This document shows positions 53,384 to 60,026 of a stretch of 64,000 bases of DNA, piece after piece. The stretch spans positions 62,001 to 126,000 of the IMG/VR virus record IMGVR_UViG_3300031884_000939. One strand, given 5' to 3'. Source of the DNA: a virus. Made by a program: the position numbers and the translations under genes. The notes beneath the pieces are model-generated. The model saw only the letters and a list, made by a program, of their open reading frames with translations, was not told the DNA's origin and ran no database searches. Positions within the stretch are counted from its first letter, which is position 1. Each line of letters opens with the position of its first letter.

Positions 53384-53886
53384 TTTTGATTCACTCCATA
53401 GTTTTGATAGGAATTAGCTTGAGTAGCCGCATATCCTTGATTAGTATTCATATTAGCCGCATGATTAAATGCCTGTTGAGCTTGAGCATAGCTTTGAAGA
53501 TTCTGTACTCTTTTCATGATATCATCCTCGGGATCATAATCAGCTTCTTTCTTTTTAAGCGCATCCATAGTACGATTGAGCTCATTACAATATTTGTCAT
53601 ATTGAATACTGAGTATAACAGTAATAAACTCTATAACATAATAAACATACATGAATACAATAGACGCTAATATAACAACATCAGAATGTACACTAAACAC
53701 GATATTAATTCCTATGCCTATAAGTGTTAATAGTATGCCAGTGACAGCAAAGCGTCCTAGTGTGTATAGTACAAACAACCCTGTTTCATAGCGTAGTCCA
53801 TGCTTATACCATATAAAATGCGCTCTTGGGAATGAAATAATGTTATTACCAATTTTACGCAATAGCCATAACGCAAAGTTTTTCAT
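53380..53886 (-). CDS. Polytopic membrane protein with Asn/Gln-rich tail
   Basis: A 168-residue protein from ATG 53886. Two to three membrane helices (GLFVLYTLGRFAVTGILLTL, IGIGINIVF and DVVILASIVFMYVYYVIEFI) are followed by a charged helix (YCNELNRTMDALKKKEADYD) and a tail rich in Q, N and A (YAQAQQAFNHAANMN). It probably modifies the host inner membrane, for example in exclusion of other phages. Promoter with leader at 53915. Confidence 0.65.
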   Translation of the reverse strand: MKNFALWLLRKIGNNIISFPRAHFIWYKHGLRYETGLFVLYTLGRFAVTGILLTLIGIGINIVFSVHSDVVILASIVFMYVYYVIEFITVILSIQYDKYCNELNRTMDALKKKEADYDPEDDIMKRVQNLQSYAQAQQAFNHAANMNTNQGYAATQANSYQNYGVNQK

Positions 53887-53914
53887 AGTGTGTATCCTAG
53901 TTAATAATGCTATT

Positions 53915-53943
53915 ATTATAACATAATACGAATAAATGAACAA
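53915..53943 (-). promoter_or_regulatory. Sigma70-type promoter
   Basis: -35 TTGTTC, 17-base spacer, -10 TATAAT, 28 bases to the ATG with AGGAT upstream of it. Confidence 0.75.
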
Positions 53944-54341
53944 TCTTTTTGATATGGCTAGCTAACCATACGAGCCGGAACCGTTTAATATAGCTAGTGT
54001 AAAGGATAGTTAAGGGAATTATAGTAAATGGTACAGAAATAAAGGATACAAGGCCGAATATTTAGTGTGTGAAAAAAATGGTGATTTTACAGAATATAAG
54101 AAAAGATTCAATCTTTATGGTTAGTAAGACATAGTGAAGAAAGTGTCAAAACCTTCGGCCCTCGGGGCGAGCAATGGCGAAAACGGCCTATACATCGCCT
54201 ACTATCACCTTGATACCGTTTCCATATCCCTTATCCGCATAGTCTCCTACTGTATAACACCCTTTTCTACGGTTATCGCCAGGTTCTCGGCTATACTATA
54301 CACTACCCAACCTTAGTATAGCCTTGACCCCGAGCTAACAA
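53944..54341. other. Non-coding region with an orphan late box and a hairpin
   Basis: About 400 bases without a convincing gene. It holds a CTAAATA box on the minus strand (54059-54065) with no gene directly behind it, and a 10-pair inverted repeat at 54289-54323. A 60-codon plus-strand frame at 54134 has no ribosome site and I do not accept it. The region may produce leader or small RNAs. Confidence 0.5.
54289..54323 (-). terminator. Long hairpin downstream of the beta-lactamase-fold gene
   Basis: GGCTATACTA and TAGTATAGCC pair perfectly over 10 bases around a 15-base loop, 19 bases past the stop. No T-run, so it may be a processing or stabilising element. Confidence 0.55.
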
Positions 54342-55508
54342 CTACTTCTTAGGGGCTTGCTGTACGGTAACTGAACCTTGCACTGCAGCGTTTTGACTTT
54401 GTGTATCTTGACGCCAATTACCCCATGCTTGACCCAGCTTTTGATTAAAACTATCACTATGACGGTTTCTAAACAGTATTAACACTAGTTCATGATTAGG
54501 GTCTACCCACGCTTTTTGGCCATACATACCTAACCATACATATCCATTCTTAATGACAGGATGTGTCCATACTCCAGTGCCATAACCAAAGTATATGCCG
54601 GCTTCTTCAGGTTTCACTACAGTATGTGTAGCATTTAGCATATATTCCTGTAAACACTTTCCATTAGCGCCTTTAATAGTATCCAATCCATATTGTGCCA
54701 AGTGTGCCCAATCAGTTAATGTAGCGGATAATCCATAGGATGTATTAATACGATTATCCTTGTCCCTAAACCAATCCATGGGCTGTTCTGTGTGGCTTTT
54801 ATTAACTAGTTCACGCATATAGTATTCAGTACCTTTTAAGTGGTCCAATACTAATCCTAATGCGCTGGTATTCAAGTTATCATATGTATAATCATGGTCA
54901 TAACTTTTGAGGTTTTTGGGATTATTCATTAGGTCTGTTTGACTACTAAACTGTTTAGTTAATAGCCAAAAGTCCCCAGGGTTTTCACCGGTTCCTTGGC
55001 GGTCTGGGCCCGGGGCTCCTGATGTCATGGATAGTAATTGGGCTATAGTAGCACGGCCATACGCATTGTTTTTAAGCTCGGGCGCATATGATTCCGCGGT
55101 GTCATTTAGTGATTTAATATCGCCCCGACATAGTGCTTGACCCACTAATAAATTGGTTACGCCCTTGGCCAAACTCCATCCGAGGTATTGTGTGTTTATG
55201 TCCTTGTTACGCTCATATACTATAGTGCCGTGATCCAATAGTATCATGGATAAGTTATTGGGATCCTCTTCATACATCGTGTCCATACGAGCTTTAACTT
55301 GGGGGCTCAATTGCTCCTTGTCCCTAGCTAATGCCTCAGGTTTAGTGGGCTCAAATGTTATATGATTTAAGTCATGGCTAACACCGCCCTCCATCATATA
55401 GTATGTGGATACACCCTTACCGTCTGGGGTAAAGTTTAAATCTGAGCCCGGCACTAATGCTAGTGCATGGCCAGCATATAATAACAGTAATAATAGCCAT
55501 TTATTCAT
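54342..55508 (-). CDS. Exported serine hydrolase of the beta-lactamase/esterase fold
   Basis: A 388-residue protein from ATG 55508 with a signal peptide (MNKWLLLLLLYAGHALA). The penicillin-binding serine hydrolase motifs are present: S-x-x-K in YLGWSLAKGVTN and Y-x-N in YTYDNLNTSALG, with DHGTIVYER preceding. The layout is closest to class-C-like beta-lactamase/6-aminohexanoate-dimer-hydrolase type enzymes. In the periplasm it could act on peptidoglycan peptides or esters. The KTG-like motif is not obvious (WVWLGMYGQKAW may be its position). Confidence 0.85.
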   Translation of the reverse strand: MNKWLLLLLLYAGHALALVPGSDLNFTPDGKGVSTYYMMEGGVSHDLNHITFEPTKPEALARDKEQLSPQVKARMDTMYEEDPNNLSMILLDHGTIVYERNKDINTQYLGWSLAKGVTNLLVGQALCRGDIKSLNDTAESYAPELKNNAYGRATIAQLLSMTSGAPGPDRQGTGENPGDFWLLTKQFSSQTDLMNNPKNLKSYDHDYTYDNLNTSALGLVLDHLKGTEYYMRELVNKSHTEQPMDWFRDKDNRINTSYGLSATLTDWAHLAQYGLDTIKGANGKCLQEYMLNATHTVVKPEEAGIYFGYGTGVWTHPVIKNGYVWLGMYGQKAWVDPNHELVLILFRNRHSDSFNQKLGQAWGNWRQDTQSQNAAVQGSVTVQQAPKK

Positions 55509-55516
55509 ATTAATTC

Positions 55517-55750
55517 CTAGTAGTAACAAACATGGCTAGAACCATGCCTAGAATCCATAGGGCCAGGATAGTTAACAGCTAGACGAGTCTTATATAACTG
55601 TGTAGCCAAGTTAATCTGCTCATGAGTAAAGCCATAGTCATATATGCCGTTAGGTCCGTAGAAGTCCAGCATATAATTAGTAAAGTTATTAGTATAATCA
55701 AACCCTAGAGGAGTCATGCCATATAATGCTTCAACTTGTGGGGTCTTCAT
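55517..55750 (-). CDS. Small phage protein upstream of the hydrolase
   Basis: A 77-residue soluble protein rich in Tyr and Asn (YGMTPLGFDYTNNFTNYMLD, FTHEQINLATQLYKTRLAVN). It shares one base with the upstream gene. No recognised domain. Confidence 0.6.
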   Translation of the reverse strand: MKTPQVEALYGMTPLGFDYTNNFTNYMLDFYGPNGIYDYGFTHEQINLATQLYKTRLAVNYPGPMDSRHGSSHVCYY

Positions 55751-55923
55751 TATACTATCTCCTTGATGGGGAACTTCGCCTGTATGACATGGAATGCTAT
55801 CATGGTACGCTCACTGTATAGCCTACGGCCATGTTTAGCGATATCTCTAACAATATCCGGGGCGGTCCAGCCTATGAATGCCGCTTCTTTTTTAATCTGT
55901 TTAATGGCAGTTTCTAGCTTCAT
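55750..55923 (-). CDS. Small helical protein
   Basis: A 57-residue protein from ATG 55923: MKLETAIKQIKKEAAFIGWT, then RRLYSERTMIAFHVIQAKFP. Helical and basic. Coupled to both neighbours by 1-2 base gaps or overlaps. Function unknown. Confidence 0.6.
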   Translation of the reverse strand: MKLETAIKQIKKEAAFIGWTAPDIVRDIAKHGRRLYSERTMIAFHVIQAKFPIKEIV

Positions 55924-55924
55924 A

Positions 55925-56071
55925 TTAGTATATTTCCTTTGCATGTTTTCGTATAATGCGGCGGCCTAATGCGAGATTATCAGCCAATTTTAACGCTTGT
56001 TTTTTGCTAGGAGCAAACACTAGCTGCTCTATAGTTTCATCAATAGTAACCACTGTTAATCGATATGGCAT
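55925..56071 (-). CDS. 48-residue small protein
   Basis: MPYRLTVVTIDETIEQLVFA, then PSKKQALKLADNLALGRRII and a basic end. A strand-strand-helix unit. TAATG-type coupling with the upstream gene supports translation. Confidence 0.6.
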   Translation of the reverse strand: MPYRLTVVTIDETIEQLVFAPSKKQALKLADNLALGRRIIRKHAKEIY

Positions 56072-56193
56072 TATAGTGCCTCGTATAAGTGTGCGAATGC
56101 TTCCGGGCTAACATAGTCTTTAACATAGATATAGATATCTACAATGTCATAGCCTGTGAGCTTCATGCGTACAATCTCTGCGTTAACATCCAT
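56071..56193 (-). CDS. 40-residue small protein
   Basis: MDVNAEIVRMKLTGYDIVDI, then YIYVKDYVSPEAFAHLYEAL. Helical, no motif. Both ends overlap neighbours by one base (TAATG). Confidence 0.6.
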   Translation of the reverse strand: MDVNAEIVRMKLTGYDIVDIYIYVKDYVSPEAFAHLYEAL

Positions 56194-56357
56194 TATAGTT
56201 GCTCCTTGATAGTTGCGATTAGTGCGCGAATGCGCTGGTTGTCTGAACAGTCCTCACGGTTCTGATTAACACGAACTGACAAGAGTTCACGCAGGGCCTC
56301 TAGGGTTAGCTCTGCTTGCCTAGGGGTAATGTCTAACTTAACTCTCTGTGCTATCAT
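56193..56357 (-). CDS. 54-residue helical protein, operon leader
   Basis: MIAQRVKLDITPRQAELTLE, then ALRELLSVRVNQNREDCSDN and IRALIATIKEQL, two helices. It is the first gene behind three tandem promoters, with GCAGGAG as ribosome site. It leads an operon of five small genes and the exported hydrolase. Confidence 0.65.
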   Translation of the reverse strand: MIAQRVKLDITPRQAELTLEALRELLSVRVNQNREDCSDNQRIRALIATIKEQL

Positions 56358-56393
56358 TTATTAGTGCTCCTGCTTATTGTTTACTATATACAT

Positions 56394-56422
56394 AGTATAA
56401 CGCCAAGGGCATTGTATGTCAA
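56394..56422 (-). promoter_or_regulatory. Early sigma70 promoter with leader box (proximal of three)
   Basis: -35 TTGACA, 17-base spacer, -10 TATACT, then TATAGTAAAC and AGGAG before the ATG at 56357. Confidence 0.88.
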
Positions 56423-56479
56423 CCAAAAGGATTGATTATGGCATCTGCCTGGGCCCCAACACACGGTTAGCCTAACTAT

Positions 56480-56508
56480 ATTATAACATCTTATTAGAGC
56501 TTAGTCAA
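56480..56508 (-). promoter_or_regulatory. Sigma70-type promoter (middle of three)
   Basis: -35 TTGACT, 17-base spacer, -10 TATAAT. It reads toward the proximal promoter with no gene between. Confidence 0.8.
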
Positions 56509-56586
56509 CCCCCTGGGCCTTGCCATACTGTGGGGTAGGTTAGCCATAATATCATAGCTGTTTTTAGGGCCCAAAATAGGGTGTAT

Positions 56587-56615
56587 ATTATACAGGTTTT
56601 TAGGGCTTTTGTCAA
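56587..56615 (-). promoter_or_regulatory. Sigma70-type promoter (distal of three)
   Basis: -35 TTGACA, 17-base spacer, -10 TATAAT: a consensus match. Confidence 0.82.
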
Positions 56616-56876
56616 GTGGCCTAGGCTTGCCATTCAAGATTATTTTGAGCAACCATGGGGTGGGGGGTCTAAAAACTTCGGGTACCCCCGGTAGGTCTAT
56701 TAAGCTACAATACAAAGTGTAAAGTTGGAAAAGGCGCCAATTTTATTTCGTATTATTCTGCCCTAATATAAGCCCACCATACCCCCAGGTCTTAAAACTT
56801 CACCACCTTTATTTTTCCGGGGTTTTCAAAAATTTGCACAAAATTTTTTTTTATCTTCTGTGCATATAGACCTGGT

Positions 56877-56884
56877 TATAAATA
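56877..56884 (+). promoter_or_regulatory. T4-consensus late promoter box TATAAATA
   Basis: Exact T4 late consensus, 7 bases before the ATG at 56892, so the mRNA would be nearly leaderless. Confidence 0.7.
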
Positions 56885-56891
56885 TATCTCT

Positions 56892-57332
56892 ATGTTCTAT
56901 ATTATAACCTTTTTCGGCTGGACACTATATCTATACTGTTTACACCGTATAGCACACTCTGGATCAATACCCTTTTTACGGCGTGCTCACATGGCACATC
57001 ATGCTCAAATACGTATAAAGGGTACTACTCACTGGCATTATACTAACTTATTCTTATATACAGATACTTGGGCTGTAACTAGGGATATGTGGGTTACTGA
57101 GATTATTCCCACTATTATATTTGCTATAGTATTCAATGCTTACTGGTTATTGGGTTTATACTATATATGGGCTGCGTTTTTACAAGAACCATTAGAGCAT
57201 AATCCCAAATTAGGTATATTCCCATTTACTAGTGGAGTATGGCATTTAAAGCATCATAGTAATGTATATTGTAACTATGGATTATTCTTCCCTATATGGG
57301 ATAAGTTGTTTAATACTGAATCTAAGTTATAA
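56892..57332 (+). CDS. Fatty-acid-hydroxylase/sterol-desaturase-like membrane diiron protein
   Basis: A 146-residue membrane protein. The histidine boxes are LHRIAHSGS, RRAHMAHHAQIR and VWHLKHHSNVYCNYGLFFPI, followed by WDKLFNT, which is the fatty acid hydroxylase superfamily pattern. Three to four hydrophobic helices (TEIIPTIIFAIVFNAYWLLG) surround them. Shorter than cellular members. It probably adds a hydroxyl or double bond to host lipids during infection. It lies alone on the plus strand with a late-type promoter, unlike its early minus-strand neighbours. Confidence 0.85.
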   Translation: MFYIITFFGWTLYLYCLHRIAHSGSIPFLRRAHMAHHAQIRIKGTTHWHYTNLFLYTDTWAVTRDMWVTEIIPTIIFAIVFNAYWLLGLYYIWAAFLQEPLEHNPKLGIFPFTSGVWHLKHHSNVYCNYGLFFPIWDKLFNTESKL

Positions 57333-57364
57333 CTTATACGAGCTTTAGTATATACACTATCCAT

Positions 57365-57586
57365 TTAGTCATGTTCCATACCCACTATATCCAATATAGT
57401 AGCATACTCATATCCCAAGTTCTTATTACCCGTATGGCGCAGTCTTCTATATACATCCTGATTAACTAGTAGTTCATCATTAATGCTATACTGTGGTTCT
57501 AGTGTATAATAGGGTTCCCAATGGCCAGGAGTCACTACTAGGGTTACAACCTTTTTGGGTATGCTGGTTATTTTAGGTATTGCCAT
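57365..57586 (-). CDS. Small hypothetical protein
   Basis: A 73-residue protein: basic strand start (KITSIPKKVVTLVVTPGHWE) and a middle with YSINDELLVNQDVYRRLRHT. Overlaps the KWG-family gene upstream by 14 bases. No known domain. Confidence 0.55.
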   Translation of the reverse strand: MAIPKITSIPKKVVTLVVTPGHWEPYYTLEPQYSINDELLVNQDVYRRLRHTGNKNLGYEYATILDIVGMEHD

Positions 57587-57812
57587 ATTTCAATCTTATT
57601 AGTATTGCGTATTGTTCGTTATCCACTTCTAGACGCCATTCGGAATGTTGTCGTTTCCAATTACTAGCATCTTTAATATATTCATTGTATAAGCGCCATC
57701 CCACTCCACCTATACTATCATGTAAGTAATAGCGCCTAGGACTTATGTTACTGTGACAGTAATTAGCTATGTCCTCTTTGCGTATATGTTGGGGAATCTC
57801 AATCGTTGTCAT
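57573..57812 (-). CDS. KWG-family small protein, KYG variant
   Basis: A 79-residue paralogue ending WRLEVDNEQYAILIRLKYGN and T. The middle holds SIGGVGWRLYNEYIKDASNW. Overlaps neighbours on both sides. Confidence 0.65.
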   Translation of the reverse strand: MTTIEIPQHIRKEDIANYCHSNISPRRYYLHDSIGGVGWRLYNEYIKDASNWKRQHSEWRLEVDNEQYAILIRLKYGNT

Positions 57813-57951
57813 GTTGTTTAAGTTTATCCCACATACGCTGTTTATTCAGTTTACGCTTACGTATATAGTTGTCCACAGTACTAGCTATAATACCCATAGT
57901 AGCACCCAGTACAGCCGCTATTACTCCTATAATTAATTCACTAGTATTCAT
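57799..57951 (-). CDS. 50-residue membrane protein
   Basis: MNTSELIIGVIAAVLGATMG, a single membrane helix, then a basic helix (RKRKLNKQRMWDKLKQ). Its start overlaps the end of the 57941 gene and its end overlaps the next gene by 14 bases. Function unknown. Confidence 0.65.
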   Translation of the reverse strand: MNTSELIIGVIAAVLGATMGIIASTVDNYIRKRKLNKQRMWDKLKQHDND

Positions 57952-58144
57952 TATACGCCAACATAAAGGTCATTGCTAGTTGCTCACTAGTATAGTACAA
58001 GGTACGACCCCGCATTAGTAAGGGTATATCCAATCTTTCATGTATATCATATATGTCGCTGGCGTGTACTATATCCAATGTGAGTCTATATGGATACAAG
58101 GGTAATCCCGGTAATTGGTCAGATTGTAATCGTTCTAATATCAT
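57941..58144 (-). CDS. Small protein, divergent KWG-family end
   Basis: A 67-residue protein ending GRTLYYTSEQLAMTFMLAYN plus E-Y: the strand, acidic helix and F-M-L positions of the family without Lys-Trp-Gly. The front is LPLYPYRLTLDIVHASDIYD. It lies just inside inverted-repeat copy 2. Confidence 0.6.
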   Translation of the reverse strand: MILERLQSDQLPGLPLYPYRLTLDIVHASDIYDIHERLDIPLLMRGRTLYYTSEQLAMTFMLAYNEY

Positions 58145-58157
58145 GTGTCTACCGCGC

Positions 58158-58185
58158 TGCGCTTCGCGCTTGTGTTCTCTAGTTC
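58158..58185 (-). repeat. Inverted-repeat copy 2
   Basis: On the minus strand GAACTAGAGAACA-CA-AGCGCGAAGCGCA, matching copy 1 at 52915-52940 except for the extra CA. It lies just upstream of the 58144 start. Confidence 0.8.
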
Positions 58186-58190
58186 AATAG

Positions 58191-58469
58191 TCACGAATTC
58201 TTCAATAAATTCCATGTAATTGATTGGGGTAGTGTAGTGCCTAATTGTATAGTACGTTCGGGCATGATTAGTGTACTCCAAGCGCCTTTCTTTACTTCGC
58301 CCTCGCGGGTTTTATATGTATAGGTGTACAGTATTCTAATGCGGGCCCTACGTATACTACTAACTGTACCAATCTTAACTCCTTTTAAATATGAGGAGGT
58401 AAATGCTATGGGCTGTCCTAGTTCTATTAGTTGCCCCAAGCTGTCATAGTGTATATACTCTTTAACCAT
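58191..58469 (-). CDS. Hypothetical beta-rich protein
   Basis: A 92-residue protein: IHYDSLGQLIELGQPIAFTS, then LKGVKIGTVSSIRRARIRIL and the end PERTIQLGTTLPQS. It resembles a small SH3/KOW barrel. Coupled to the upstream membrane gene by TAATG. No function assigned. Confidence 0.6.
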   Translation of the reverse strand: MVKEYIHYDSLGQLIELGQPIAFTSSYLKGVKIGTVSSIRRARIRILYTYTYKTREGEVKKGAWSTLIMPERTIQLGTTLPQSITWNLLKNS

Positions 58470-58621
58470 TACTTGCCTTTAATTAGTACAGGAGTTTTAA
58501 TTAGTTTATCCAGGGGTTCATCTAATACTACTAAAATACCATACATAATGGCACCATATGCTATAAACAAAAATAGCAAACATAATACCATAATGACGTG
58601 TATCCTAGTGTTAGATTTCAT
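58469..58621 (-). CDS. 50-residue membrane protein behind a leaderless promoter
   Basis: MKSNTRIHVIMVLCLLFLFI, then AYGAIMYGILVVL, one long or two short membrane helices, and a basic end. The ATG is 6 bases after TATAAT. The stop overlaps the next ATG as TAATG. Confidence 0.7.
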   Translation of the reverse strand: MKSNTRIHVIMVLCLLFLFIAYGAIMYGILVVLDEPLDKLIKTPVLIKGK

Positions 58622-58627
58622 AATAAC

Positions 58628-58656
58628 ATTATACAAGATTTAGTATTACTTGTCAA
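58628..58656 (-). promoter_or_regulatory. Leaderless-type sigma70 promoter
   Basis: -35 TTGACA, 17-base spacer, -10 TATAAT, then GTTATT and the ATG. Confidence 0.88.
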
Positions 58657-58781
58657 ATACAACAGAACCCCTTTCGGGGCCATGTTGTCCTAGTATCTAG
58701 TCCACATCTAGGGTAGTGGATAGTAACCCCAAGTGACCAATTTGGGTGCCCACCAGACTTGGGCAATTTATAAGGAGCGGT

Positions 58782-59015
58782 CTAATCCAAATATACTGTA
58801 AATGCTACTGCGTGTCTCTTAAGTGTATGACGATTATCTGTACCAATTCTGGGTCCGCGATATCTAATCCTTGGTTTATATCCCAAACTCTTTAATTGGT
58901 TGCGTGTAATATCTAACTGACTAATAGGTACATGATATAGTTTACGCTCAACAATATTAGTATATAATTCAGCGTACCCAGCAATAAATGCCGCTACCGT
59001 AAGTTCGCTATTCAT
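58782..59015 (-). CDS. Small hypothetical protein
   Basis: A 77-residue protein from ATG 59015: MNSELTVAAFIAGYAELYTN, then ISQLDITRNQLKSLGYKPRI and RHAVAFTVYLD. Basic alpha/beta. It lies 1 base after the 59017 gene, so is co-expressed with it. No family recognised. Confidence 0.6.
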   Translation of the reverse strand: MNSELTVAAFIAGYAELYTNIVERKLYHVPISQLDITRNQLKSLGYKPRIRYRGPRIGTDNRHTLKRHAVAFTVYLD

Positions 59016-59016
59016 A

Positions 59017-59418
59017 TTACTCACCATCATAGCTTAAATGTTTATGCTTACGATTCCAAGCGTCACGCACCTTGCGAGCTTCTGCGGGAGTCATTATAGC
59101 ACTGACTTCAACCTTGGCGCCTTGTAGTTCTTGACTAAACTTAGTGGGCACCTTAACTACTACTGTATTTTTGCGTACAGTTGCGCCACGAGCTTTGCCT
59201 ACTAGTAAATTAGTAATTTCTGTACGACCGTTGTCAAAACCGCGTACTAGCAATTCTTTAATGGCACTATCCTTGTCCATGGGCTTGGTTAGTTTAATCA
59301 TTTCAACTTCTGTATGGCCCACTTTAACCAAGTGTAAAAAACGAGCATCACTAGTAGTAAAGCGCAATTTAAGCTCACCGTTTAATCTGCTAACACCTGC
59401 GTATGTAAATTGTTTCAT
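59017..59418 (-). CDS. Small basic protein, paralogue of the 26932 gene
   Basis: A 133-residue protein. The first 65 residues (YAGVSRLNGELKLRF ... VKVGHTEVEMIKLTKPMDKD) align with the protein at 26932-27258. The C-terminal half differs and is basic (GKARGATVRKNTVVVKVPTK ... KVRDAWNRKHKHL). The shared core is probably a nucleic-acid-binding unit with divergent tails. It has its own early promoter with the leader box. Confidence 0.65.
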   Translation of the reverse strand: MKQFTYAGVSRLNGELKLRFTTSDARFLHLVKVGHTEVEMIKLTKPMDKDSAIKELLVRGFDNGRTEITNLLVGKARGATVRKNTVVVKVPTKFSQELQGAKVEVSAIMTPAEARKVRDAWNRKHKHLSYDGE

Positions 59419-59448
59419 TTATTGCTCCTATTTGTTTACTATAGAACT

Positions 59449-59477
59449 AGTATAAGTTAAATTGAATTACGTGTCAA
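59449..59477 (-). promoter_or_regulatory. Early sigma70 promoter with leader box
   Basis: -35 TTGACA, 17-base spacer, -10 TATACT, then TATAGTAAAC and AGGAG before the ATG at 59418. Confidence 0.9.
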
Positions 59478-59478
59478 C

Positions 59479-59655
59479 CTAGCTGTTTACAGTACTGTAA
59501 GGGCTATAATCTACTTGGGCACCAATAGCATCTAGTTCTTCTAGAGCATCCATATGGGCATTCCAAACTCTTGCGAAATTTTCTGCTGAACCAAAGTTTT
59601 CTGTAATTAGTGCTCTGAACTCTGCGTCTAGTTCTTCTCTTGTTAATATTTTCAT
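59479..59655 (-). CDS. 58-residue acidic protein
   Basis: MKILTREELDAEFRALITEN, then FGSAENFARVWNAHMDALEE and DAIGAQVDY. Helical and acidic. Single gene with its own early promoter and AAAAAGGAG site; the stop is two bases past the next -35. Function unknown; the size and charge suit a small host-factor inhibitor, which is speculation. Confidence 0.65.
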   Translation of the reverse strand: MKILTREELDAEFRALITENFGSAENFARVWNAHMDALEELDAIGAQVDYSPYSTVNS

Positions 59656-59685
59656 TACTAACTCCTTTTTGTTTACTATAATGCT

Positions 59686-59714
59686 AGTATAGCAAAATTG
59701 GAATTAGTAGTCAA
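59686..59714 (-). promoter_or_regulatory. Early sigma70 promoter with leader box
   Basis: -35 TTGACT, 17-base spacer, -10 TATACT, then TATAGTAAAC and AAGGAG before the ATG at 59655. Confidence 0.9.
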
Positions 59715-59731
59715 CCGCCCCTAAACTACAA

Positions 59732-59751
59732 GTGTTGTTATTCTACAACAC
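59732..59751 (-). terminator. Hairpin overlapping the GroES stop codon
   Basis: GTGTTGT-AGAATA-ACAACAC on the minus strand, with the TAA in the loop, followed by TTGTAGTTT. Probably a weak terminator of the ClpP-GroES operon. Confidence 0.6.
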
Positions 59752-60025
59752 CTATGATTTCTTCTTCTTTAAGCACCAAATAGTCTTGTCCATCTACTTT
59801 AACTGGAGTACCTGCGCCCGGGCCAAACATAATAACATCGCCTACTTTAACGGATAATGGAATTAATACACCTTGGGCTGTGACACGACCTGGGCCCGCG
59901 GATATAATAGTTCCTTGATTATTCTTTTCAGCATTACTATCGGGAATAATAAGTCCTGAGCTAGTTTTAGTTTCTGGAGGAGCACGATGTATTAGTACAC
60001 GATCTGCTGTGGGATTAAATGCCAT
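59738..60025 (-). CDS. groES: GroES co-chaperonin
   Basis: A 95-residue protein matching Cpn10 throughout: FNPTADRVLIHRAPPETKTS, the mobile loop SSGLIIPDS, then GTIISAGPGRV, VKVGDVIMFGPGAGTPVKVD and YLVLKEEEIIGVVE. It caps GroEL during protein folding. Only the co-chaperonin is here, so the host or a distant phage gene must supply GroEL. It is separated from ClpP by one base. A gp31-like gene at 7904 makes two co-chaperonins in one phage. Confidence 0.95.
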   Translation of the reverse strand: MAFNPTADRVLIHRAPPETKTSSGLIIPDSNAEKNNQGTIISAGPGRVTAQGVLIPLSVKVGDVIMFGPGAGTPVKVDGQDYLVLKEEEIIGVVE

Positions 60026-60026
60026 G

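Larger units (their letters stand above)
56423..56891. other. Promoter-rich non-coding region
   Basis: About 470 bases. It contains two of the three tandem minus-strand promoters and, at the other end, the TATAAATA box of the plus-strand hydroxylase gene. It also has GC-rich patches unlike its AT-rich surroundings, and a long poly-T stretch at 56842-56852. A 73-codon minus frame (56494-56715) overlaps both distal promoters and lacks a ribosome site, so I do not call it. Confidence 0.6.

Noticed and set aside
54134-54316. 60-codon plus-strand frame in the 53.9-54.3 kb gap
   Set aside because: No ribosome site, overlaps a hairpin on the other strand, and amino-acid usage is unlike the phage genes.
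56494-56715. 73-codon minus-strand frame between the tandem promoters
   Set aside because: It covers two consensus promoters, has no ribosome site and is proline-rich without domain features.
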